Positions 58,511 through 64,000 of a stretch of 64,000 bases of DNA are shown piece after piece (position 1 is the first letter of the stretch; each line of letters begins with the position of its first letter). The stretch spans positions 1 through 64,000 of the forward strand of contig JALGZK010000001.1 of NCBI GenBank assembly GCA_025774935.1, written 5' to 3'. A program made the translations under genes and the position numbers. This stretch comes from a bacterium. Its GTDB lineage: Bacteria > Joyebacterota > Joyebacteria > Joyebacterales > Joyebacteraceae. The notes under the pieces are model-generated. The model did no database searches. It was not told where the DNA came from and saw only the letters and a program-made list of their open reading frames with translations.

Positions 58511-58539
58511 TCCCTTCTTCGGACGGGTGAAGAAAGGGA
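58511..58539 (+). other. 5' leader hairpin before the hemerythrin gene
   Basis: TCCCTTCTTC (58511-58520) pairs with GAAGAAAGGGA (58529-58539) with one bulged A and an eight-base loop, a few bases after the likely transcription start. It may stabilise or regulate the mRNA. No known riboswitch class recognised. Confidence 0.45.
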
Positions 58540-58645
58540 TCGAGGCACGAGTTAGGCAGAACAGAAGGGTGCCGAGGCACCCGCGAGGCGACTGCTCCGG
58601 GACGTTCCGCCGGGGCGCGACGAGCGCGAAGGGAGACGAGACCGC

Positions 58646-59074
58646 ATGGCGAAGGTGGAGTGGGACGACAGCCTGTCAGTCAACGTCGATCTCATCGACG
58701 AGCAGCACAAGATGCTCATTCAGCGCCTGAGCGACCTCCACGAGGCTGTCGGGGCACACAAGGGGCCGAACGAGATCGTCAGGACGCTCAACTTCCTGTC
58801 GGAGTACACGGAGTTCCACTTCGGCACCGAAGAGACGCACATGAAGGCGAACGACTATCCTGAGATGGCGGAGCACATGAAGCTCCACGACGAGTTCCGC
58901 GGGACGATCACGAGCCTCGGTGAGGACTTCGAGGAAGAGGGAGCGACGGCCAGCCTCGCAGACTCGATCGAGATCCTCCTCGTGAACTGGCTCTTGAAGC
59001 ACATCCGCGGAACAGACGTGCGGTTCGGGCAGTTCCTGCGCGAGAAGGGTATCGTGCTCGTCGGCGAGGCGTAA
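58646..59074 (+). CDS. Bacteriohemerythrin
   Basis: 142 residues. WDDSLSVNVDLIDEQHKML, FHFGTEETHM, HMKLHDEF and LLKHIRGTDVRFGQFL supply the His, Glu and Asp ligands of the di-iron oxygen site in the right order. Hemerythrins carry or sense oxygen and nitric oxide. ATG 58646. It has its own leader with an extended -10 promoter. Confidence 0.95.
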   Translation: MAKVEWDDSLSVNVDLIDEQHKMLIQRLSDLHEAVGAHKGPNEIVRTLNFLSEYTEFHFGTEETHMKANDYPEMAEHMKLHDEFRGTITSLGEDFEEEGATASLADSIEILLVNWLLKHIRGTDVRFGQFLREKGIVLVGEA

Positions 59075-59098
59075 TCCGACACCGGGCGGGAGTCTCAA

Positions 59099-59482
59099 GT
59101 GAAGTACACAAGGATATACGCAGACTCCGAGGGCGAGTCCCACATGGAGTCCGTCGAGGTCCCCATGGAGACGGTCGACTTCGCTCCGCCGGCCCCGCCG
59201 CTCGACCTCTCGGCCTTCATGGACGCGTCGAGGGTCGGCTTCCTCAGCGGCCCCGTGGGGTGGGAGGGCGAGTGGCACCCCGCACCCGCCCGACAGCTGA
59301 TGTTCTACCTCAAAGGTCGGATCGAGGGCGAGATGAGCGACGGCACCCGCCGGGTGTTCGGCCCCGGTGACGTCGTACTTCTCGAGGACACACGCGGGAA
59401 GGGACACCGAAGCCGCGTCGTCGGCGATGAGCCCACTCTCCTTGCGGTCGTGCAGCTCGACGCGCCAGGCGACACGGAGTAG
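59099..59482 (+). CDS. Cupin-like protein
   Basis: 127 residues. EWHPAPARQLMFYLKGRIEGEMSDG and FGPGDVVLLEDTRGKGHRSRVV resemble the two cupin motifs with altered ligands. GTG 59099. Function unknown. Confidence 0.8.
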   Translation: MKYTRIYADSEGESHMESVEVPMETVDFAPPAPPLDLSAFMDASRVGFLSGPVGWEGEWHPAPARQLMFYLKGRIEGEMSDGTRRVFGPGDVVLLEDTRGKGHRSRVVGDEPTLLAVVQLDAPGDTE

Positions 59483-59551
59483 CCCGCCAAGCACATCTTC
59501 CTGCACCGCGCGCCCGGGCGGTGACGAATCGACAGAGGAGGGACGCCGAAC

Positions 59552-59959
59552 ATGCTTCGGATGCGTCTCGTCGGTCTGTCGCTTCTCGTCTGCATCGTCG
59601 GCTGCTCGTTCCACAACGAGGAGTTCGCCGACACCCTGAACCCGTGCTGCGGTCAGGACGAACTCCTGGCCGGAGAAGAGCCGTCCGAGCCACGCTGCGC
59701 CGACCTGGTGGTGAGCCAGGACGTGGCGTGGGTGCTCGCCGGCCAGCTGGGCGGCGGGAGCAGCATGAGCCACTGGCGGGTCCGCCTCATCCCGGGAGGA
59801 CCCGCCTGCATCTGGTACAAGTGGCCCGGGCTGGAGGACGAGGACTACCTGATGATCAGGGCGCCCGAGGACTCGTCCGACTTCGCGGCGCCGGCGCCCC
59901 CTGAGGCAACAGCGCCGGCCGACACGACCGACTCGGCACCATCCGAGCCCGGCGACTGA
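59552..59959 (+). CDS. Lipoprotein, unknown
   Basis: 135 residues. The signal ends VCIVGC. Cys residues in NPCCGQDE and later PACIW, and an Ala/Pro/Ser/Thr-rich C-terminal tail. ATG 59552. No family recognised. Confidence 0.72.
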   Translation: MLRMRLVGLSLLVCIVGCSFHNEEFADTLNPCCGQDELLAGEEPSEPRCADLVVSQDVAWVLAGQLGGGSSMSHWRVRLIPGGPACIWYKWPGLEDEDYLMIRAPEDSSDFAAPAPPEATAPADTTDSAPSEPGD

Positions 59960-59990
59960 CGGCTCACGCAGGACTTCCTCCGGAGATCGA

Positions 59991-60572
59991 ATGCCCAGAC
60001 GCCTCGAGCTCATGGATCGCGACGCGCTCTTCCGCGAGTTCCCCCGTCTCGAGACCGAACGATGCGAACTCCGCGAGGTGTCCGCCGATCACGCGGGCGA
60101 CCTCTTCCGAATGCGCGCGAATCCCGAGGGAGCGCGCTACGGCCCGGATCCCTGGACCGACCCGGCGAAGGCCTCGAAGCGGATCAGCGAGTGGCGAGAG
60201 TGGTTCCTCAGGCGGGAGGACATCCCGTGGGGAATCTTCCTCCGTGGCGAGGATCGGCTCGTTGGGCACGTCAAGTTCGCCTACATCCGGCAATACCTCG
60301 GCATGATCGGATACCACCTGGACGAGACGCATTGGAACCAGGGACTCATGACCGAGGTACTGCGCGAGGTCGTCAGGTTCCTCTACGAAGAGACGGACGC
60401 CCACCGTCTTCAGGCCACTGTCCACAGCGAGCACGAAGCCTCGATGCGCGTGCTCGAGAAGGTGGGCTTCAGGCGCGAGGGTCTCCTCCGGGGACGCGCG
60501 TTCTGGAACGGCCGGTTCTGCGACCTGTACATGTACGCGATGTTGAGAGGAGAACAGGCGGTGGAGAAGTGA
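59991..60572 (+). CDS. RimJ/RimL-type GNAT acetyltransferase
   Basis: 193 residues. LETERCELREVSADHAGDLF, MIGYHLDETHWNQGLMTEVLREV and VHSEHEASMRVLEKVGFRREG are typical. First gene of a three-gene operon with GTGA overlaps to the ASCH and methyltransferase genes. ATG 59991. Confidence 0.9.
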   Translation: MPRRLELMDRDALFREFPRLETERCELREVSADHAGDLFRMRANPEGARYGPDPWTDPAKASKRISEWREWFLRREDIPWGIFLRGEDRLVGHVKFAYIRQYLGMIGYHLDETHWNQGLMTEVLREVVRFLYEETDAHRLQATVHSEHEASMRVLEKVGFRREGLLRGRAFWNGRFCDLYMYAMLRGEQAVEK

Positions 60573-60943
60573 CCCGACAACACAGACGCATCCAGTTCGT
60601 GTCAGACTCGCTCGTCGAGCAGATCGTCGGCGGGCGGAAGACCGCGAGCGTCGCTGACCTCGGCGAGGTCGACGTGAAGGAGGACGAGTACAACGACGCG
60701 CTCGTGGTCGGGGAGTACTACGACGTCTACGACAGCGAGCTGGTGAACCGGGCGACGATCAGGATCGTGGCGATGGAGGTCTGCCGGTGGGACGCAATCC
60801 CGGAGAGGCTGTGGCGCGGCGAGACGAATGAGAACGCCGACGGGTTCAGGGAGGACCACGTCGACTACTTCGGGAATCCGGAAGAGGACTTCGAGTTCGT
60901 GGCGTACTACTTCGAGCGCGTGGAAACGGCGGAGGCGGAGTGA
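60569..60943 (+). CDS. ASCH-domain protein
   Basis: 124 residues. FVSDSLVEQIVGGRKTASVADL and YDVYDSELVNRATIRIVAMEVCRWDAIP match the ASCH/PUA-like fold, an RNA- or nucleotide-binding beta-barrel. GTG 60569 overlaps the previous stop (GTGA) and its stop overlaps the next start. Confidence 0.83.
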   Translation: MTRQHRRIQFVSDSLVEQIVGGRKTASVADLGEVDVKEDEYNDALVVGEYYDVYDSELVNRATIRIVAMEVCRWDAIPERLWRGETNENADGFREDHVDYFGNPEEDFEFVAYYFERVETAEAE

Positions 60944-61680
60944 CGCGAGAGGGTGACAGGGATCCGCCCCTAGGCGCCGAGGCCTTCGAGCTCCTCGCCG
61001 ACGAGTTCGCGGCGCGGGTGGAGACGAAGGCGCACAACGCCTACTACGAGAAGCCGGCGATGCTCGCGCTCCTGCCGGAAGTCGCCGGGATGCGCGTGCT
61101 CGACGCCGGCTGCGGGCCGGGCGTCTACGCGGAGTGGCTCCTCGAGCACGGCGCGACCGTCGTAGGGATCGATGTCAGCCAGCGCATGATCGAGCTCGCG
61201 CGGTCGCGCGTGGGACAGAGGGCGGAGTTCTTCTGCGCAAACCTCGAGGAGCCGATCGGATTCCTCGAGGACGAGTCCTTCGATCTCGTGCTCTCGGCGC
61301 TCTCCGTCGACTACGTCCGGGACCTCGGGCGGCTGTTCGCCGAGTACCACCGGGTCCTGCGGGACGGCGGGCGCTTCGTGTTCTCGAAGGAGCATCCCTT
61401 CAGCGACTTCACCCGACGTCACCTTGAGCACTACTTCGAGACGGAGATCATCGGCTGCACCTGGCGCGGGTTCGGGAAGCCCGTCATGGTCCGGAGCTAC
61501 CGCCGACCCCTCTCGGAGCTCCTGAACGCACTCACGGGTGCCGGGTTCACGCTCGAGCGTGTCGTGGAACCGAGACCGACCGAGGAGTTCAAGGAAGCCG
61601 ACCCCGAGGACTACGCGAAGCTCATGGAGTGGCCCGGGTTCCTCTGCATCCGGGCGAGGAAGCTCCCGGCGGGGCCGTAG
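60940..61680 (+). CDS. Class I SAM-dependent methyltransferase
   Basis: 246 residues. MRVLDAGCGPGVYAEWLLEHG is motif I, VGIDVSQRMIELA motif II, and LVLSALSVDYVRDL and VLRDGGRFVFSKEHPF the later motifs. GTG 60940 overlaps the previous stop. Substrate unknown; the coupling to a GNAT and an ASCH protein is notable. Confidence 0.9.
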   Translation: MTREGDRDPPLGAEAFELLADEFAARVETKAHNAYYEKPAMLALLPEVAGMRVLDAGCGPGVYAEWLLEHGATVVGIDVSQRMIELARSRVGQRAEFFCANLEEPIGFLEDESFDLVLSALSVDYVRDLGRLFAEYHRVLRDGGRFVFSKEHPFSDFTRRHLEHYFETEIIGCTWRGFGKPVMVRSYRRPLSELLNALTGAGFTLERVVEPRPTEEFKEADPEDYAKLMEWPGFLCIRARKLPAGP

Positions 61681-61729
61681 ATCGGGCGTCGCCCCCCCCC
61701 GGAAGCAAGAGAAGAATCTCCCCATTACC

Positions 61730-61769
61730 AGCGTCCTGAGAGACGGGGCAACCCCGAGATCAGGACGCT
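61730..61769 (+). terminator. Strong intergenic hairpin, possible terminator or boundary
   Basis: AGCGTCCTGA (61730-61739) pairs perfectly with TCAGGACGCT (61760-61769). Inside, CGGGG-CAA-CCCCG forms a second stem. It lies between a three-gene operon and the next gene. No T-tract follows, so it is not a classical intrinsic terminator. Confidence 0.45.
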
Positions 61770-61815
61770 TGTTCCATCCGGACCGCCGGTTCCGACCGAA
61801 GAGAGGGGGCATTCG

Positions 61816-62562
61816 GTGAAGGCTCTCAGGATCTCCTGGATCGTGGTGTTCGCGCTCTGCGCGCTCATCCTCCTTGCCCGCGGTGCCTCCGCGTCCGGCG
61901 CGGAGGGAGAGGAGCTTCCGACCCTGAGCCTCGTCCTCGCACGGTATGTCGAGGCCGTCGGCGGCCGGGACGCGGTCGAGAACCTCGAGACACGCGTCTG
62001 CCAAGGACTCGAGATCGACGACCGTCCCCATCGTGGCCCGGTCGAGACCTCGCGGGTCGAAGCCTACGGTAAGATGCCGGACAGGACCCTGACCGTCGTG
62101 CACGGCCCGGACGGAGTCGCGTGCACCGGCTGCGACGGGTGGGTCGGCTGGCACACGGGACCGACCGCGGTCCGGCTCGAGGAGTCGGAGCGCAGGAGCA
62201 GGACGGCGTGGTTGCTCGATCCCCAGGGGCCCGTCCGCCTCGAGGAGTACTTCCCGGGGATGCACCTTGCCGGTCGGGGCGTCGTCGAGGGCCAGCCGGT
62301 CTACGTCGTCGAGTGCGACCGCGACACCGCGCACTACGCGCTCTACTTCGACACGGAGACCGGGCTCCTCATCAGGGTCGGCTACTACTGGAGCCTCGGG
62401 GACTACCGGGAGGTCGACGGCGTGATGGTCCCGTTCCAGATCTCCGGGAGCCGAAAGGGCGGCTCGACGACGTTCGTCTTCGCCGAGGTCGTGCACGATG
62501 TCCCGCTCGAGGACAACCTCTTCCACATGCCGCCCGTCGTCGGAGCTCCCTCGTCGAAGTGA
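61816..62562 (+). CDS. Exported LolA-like outer-membrane lipoprotein-sorting-type protein
   Basis: 248 residues with an N-terminal signal peptide (ILLARGASASG). YVEAVGGRDAVENLETRVCQGLEI, the repeated long strands and GDYREVDGVMVPFQISGSR resemble LolA/DUF-type half-barrels found in exported proteins. GTG 61816. Role unknown. Confidence 0.7.
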   Translation: MKALRISWIVVFALCALILLARGASASGAEGEELPTLSLVLARYVEAVGGRDAVENLETRVCQGLEIDDRPHRGPVETSRVEAYGKMPDRTLTVVHGPDGVACTGCDGWVGWHTGPTAVRLEESERRSRTAWLLDPQGPVRLEEYFPGMHLAGRGVVEGQPVYVVECDRDTAHYALYFDTETGLLIRVGYYWSLGDYREVDGVMVPFQISGSRKGGSTTFVFAEVVHDVPLEDNLFHMPPVVGAPSSK

Positions 62563-62669
62563 ACGCGCCCGCACCTCGACCTACTGCCCCTCTCACGTTG
62601 CCGAACATGCATCAGATATTCCCTTGAGTGCGGGTGACGTTTGTGGTGCACTCTTTCTGCGGGGTCTCC

Positions 62670-62694
62670 GGCCGACCTGAGACCGATCGGCCGT
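62670..62694 (+). other. Inverted repeat before the permease gene
   Basis: CGGCCGA (62670-62676) and TCGGCCG (62688-62694) pair perfectly around an 11-base loop, 26 bases before the permease start. Could be an operator or part of the leader. Basis is the repeat only. Confidence 0.4.
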
Positions 62695-62719
62695 CGCGAC
62701 CGCGGGGAAGGAGTGGTCT

Positions 62720-64000
62720 GTGGTAGGTGCACCTCTCTCGAAGCTCAGACGCGACCTCGGCCTCCTCGACATCTTCTGCATTGCCTCGGGCGCGATGATC
62801 AGCTCGGGGCTCTTCGTGCTGCCCGGCATCGCGTTCGCGGTCGCGGGACCGGGCGTTTTCGTGGCGTACTCCCTTGCCGCGCTCCTCGCGATCCCCGCCC
62901 TCTTCAGCAAGAGCGAGCTCTCGACCGCGATGCCCAAGGCAGGGGGCGACTACTTCTTCATCGAGCGGAGCATGGGGGGCGCCTTTGGCACGGTCGGGGG
63001 CATGGCCGCGTGGTTCTCGCTGACGCTCAAGACCGCGTTCGCCCTGCTCGGCATGGGCTGGTTCGCGGTCCTCGTGTTCCCCGGCATCACCCCGCTCCAG
63101 ATCAAGCTGCTCGCGATCGCCTTCTGCGTGTTCTTCATGCTTCTGAACCTCGTCGGTGCCAAGCACGCGGGGCGGTTCCAGTCCACGCTCGTGCTCATCC
63201 TCCTCGGCGTCCTCGGGTACTACGTCGTGCGCGGCATGCCCGCAATCCAGGTCGAGCGGTACGTCCCGTTCCTGCCCGAGGGAGGAGGAGCGCTCTTCGC
63301 GACGGCGGGCCTCGTCTTCGTCTCCTACGGTGGGCTCACGAAGGCGGCTAGCGTCGCGGAGGAGGCGAGGAACCCCGGACGCAACGTCCCGCTCGGCATG
63401 ACGCTCGCGTTCATCGTCGTCACGGTCACGTACGTCGTGGTGGTCTTCACGACGGTCGGGGTCCTCGACGGGGCGGCCCTCGCCGGGTCGCGGACGCCGC
63501 TCTCGACGGCGGCAGGGGCCTTCATGGGGACCCATGGCGTCGTGGTCCTTGCGGTTGCCGCGATCCTCGCGTTCATCACGACCGGGAACGCAGGGATCCT
63601 CTCGGCGTCGCGCACGCCGATGGCAATGAGCCGGGACGGGCTCCTCCCACCGTTCATCGGGAGGGTGAACAGGAGGTTCGGGACGCCTGAGTACGGCATC
63701 CTCCTCACCGGCATCTTCATGATCCTCGCGATCGCGTTCCTCGACCTCTTGACGCTCGTCAAGGTCGCGTCGACCATGAAGATCATCCTCTTCGCGCTCG
63801 TGAACCTCTCGGTCATCATGATGCGCGAGAGCCGGATCCAGCATTACCAACCGACGTTCAAGTCTCCGTTCTACCCCTGGGTCCAGGTACTCGGCATCAT
63901 CTTCTACGCGCTCCTCGTGATCAGGATGGGGACGCTCCCGCTCGTGATCGCCGCCATCTTCTTCGGCGGGAGCCTCCTCTGGTACTTCGCGTACGTCGGT
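62720..64000 (+). CDS. APC-family amino-acid permease (3' end outside window)
   Basis: 427 codons are visible. KLRRDLGLLDIFCIASGAMISSGLFVLPG is the first APC helix with the conserved Gly-rich unwound part, and GLVFVSYGGLTKAASVAEEARNPGRN is helix 6 and its loop. About eleven hydrophobic helices are present. These permeases import amino acids or related compounds in symport. GTG 62720 follows GGGGAAGGAG. It looks like ordinary chromosomal content, and the cassette-like block probably ends before it. Confidence 0.92.
   Translation, partial: MVGAPLSKLRRDLGLLDIFCIASGAMISSGLFVLPGIAFAVAGPGVFVAYSLAALLAIPALFSKSELSTAMPKAGGDYFFIERSMGGAFGTVGGMAAWFSLTLKTAFALLGMGWFAVLVFPGITPLQIKLLAIAFCVFFMLLNLVGAKHAGRFQSTLVLILLGVLGYYVVRGMPAIQVERYVPFLPEGGGALFATAGLVFVSYGGLTKAASVAEEARNPGRNVPLGMTLAFIVVTVTYVVVVFTTVGVLDGAALAGSRTPLSTAAGAFMGTHGVVVLAVAAILAFITTGNAGILSASRTPMAMSRDGLLPPFIGRVNRRFGTPEYGILLTGIFMILAIAFLDLLTLVKVASTMKIILFALVNLSVIMMRESRIQHYQPTFKSPFYPWVQVLGIIFYALLVIRMGTLPLVIAAIFFGGSLLWYFAYVG

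Larger units (their letters stand above)
28285..62562 (+). other. Co-directional block of cassette-like genes without attC
   Basis: About 55 mostly short genes, all on the plus strand, functionally unrelated to their neighbours and separated by 0-280 bases. The content (many GNATs, four aminoglycoside-enzyme or kinase-type folds, cupins, VOC, DinB, ASCH, NTF2-like, small membrane proteins) is that of integron cassettes, and several families repeat those of the array. No attC site is recognisable. I infer a fossil part of the array or a region seeded from it. An ordinary chromosomal block is the alternative. Confidence 0.4.

Noticed and set aside
58551-58557. GTTAGGC in the hemerythrin leader as a leftover attC R' box
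   Set aside because: No matching L box, CAGCTG core or left arm is near; a single seven-base match is expected by chance.
61692-61700. Run of nine C
   Set aside because: Intergenic and most likely of no function, though it may cause sequencing length errors.
1-64000. A reassigned genetic code in which TGA is a sense codon
   Set aside because: Many intact genes end in TGA at the right place (for example 442-1056, 3310-type lengths and the GTGA-coupled genes at 60569-60943), so TGA is normally a stop.
1-64000. CRISPR arrays, tRNA, rRNA, transposases or toxin-antitoxin pairs
   Set aside because: Looked for and not seen; the only repeats are attC sites and short inverted repeats.

Overview
The window is a GC-rich stretch of bacterial DNA in which essentially every credible gene lies on the plus strand. 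Positions 1 to about 28.3 kb are a large chromosomal-type (sedentary) integron cassette array. Mostly single genes are separated by attC sites that begin with a GCCTAAC-like R'' box, end with a GTTAGGC-like R' box and share matching L boxes (GCGAAT / ATTCGC), an extrahelical G and a CAGCTG core. The attC polarity puts the integrase and attI to the left, outside the window, so cassettes further right should be older. The attC sites fit this: they are mostly well formed up to about 16.5 kb, become substituted to about 22.5 kb, survive as half sites or mosaics to about 28.3 kb, and are then unrecognisable.

Cassettes at 1-16 kb encode an SRPBCC protein, a seven-bladed WD40 protein, a DUF1254/DUF1214 lipoprotein, a cytochrome P460, TspO, a PPOX-like flavoprotein, a HEPN-like protein, two GNATs, an S41 protease, an arylsulfatase, a pyrimidine-dimer glycosylase-like protein, a zinc-free medium-chain reductase and small membrane proteins. 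The most unusual part is 16.4-19.6 kb. Three cassette genes there contain an in-frame TGA at a conserved redox or catalytic cysteine position. Each TGA is followed 20-23 nt later by a hairpin with a GGT-type loop, the form of a bacterial SECIS element. I read them as selenoproteins: a MerB-like organomercurial lyase with Sec at the position of catalytic Cys159, an AhpD-like CxxU protein and a UCxxC-motif protein.

Positions 28.3-62.6 kb hold about 55 more short, closely packed, same-strand genes with typical cassette-style content but no clear attC: GNATs, methyltransferases, cupins, VOC, DinB, ASCH and NTF2-like proteins, lipoproteins, small membrane proteins, and three proteins related to aminoglycoside-modifying enzymes. 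I infer either a fossil extension of the array or a chromosomal block built from the same gene pool. Some genes here form real operons with ATGA or GTGA overlaps, and three sigma70-like promoters are visible (33.30, 47.65 and 58.49 kb). The window ends inside an APC-family permease gene.

Four exported proteins, one in the array and three in the right block, end in a tail of the form W-x-x-[IV]-K-x-x-[YF], possibly a lineage-specific C-terminal signal. Broken genes include a MmcQ/YjbR-like gene (20.4 kb), an alpha/beta hydrolase with an in-frame TGA lacking a SECIS (29.7 kb), a beta-rich secreted protein (36.4 kb) and a GNAT (48.0 kb).

No rRNA, tRNA, CRISPR, IS element, integrase or selenocysteine machinery was seen, and no marker gene allows a taxonomic call. 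An uncultured, high-GC, selenocysteine-using bacterium is as far as the sequence goes. No gap between genes or attC sites exceeds about 300 bases.
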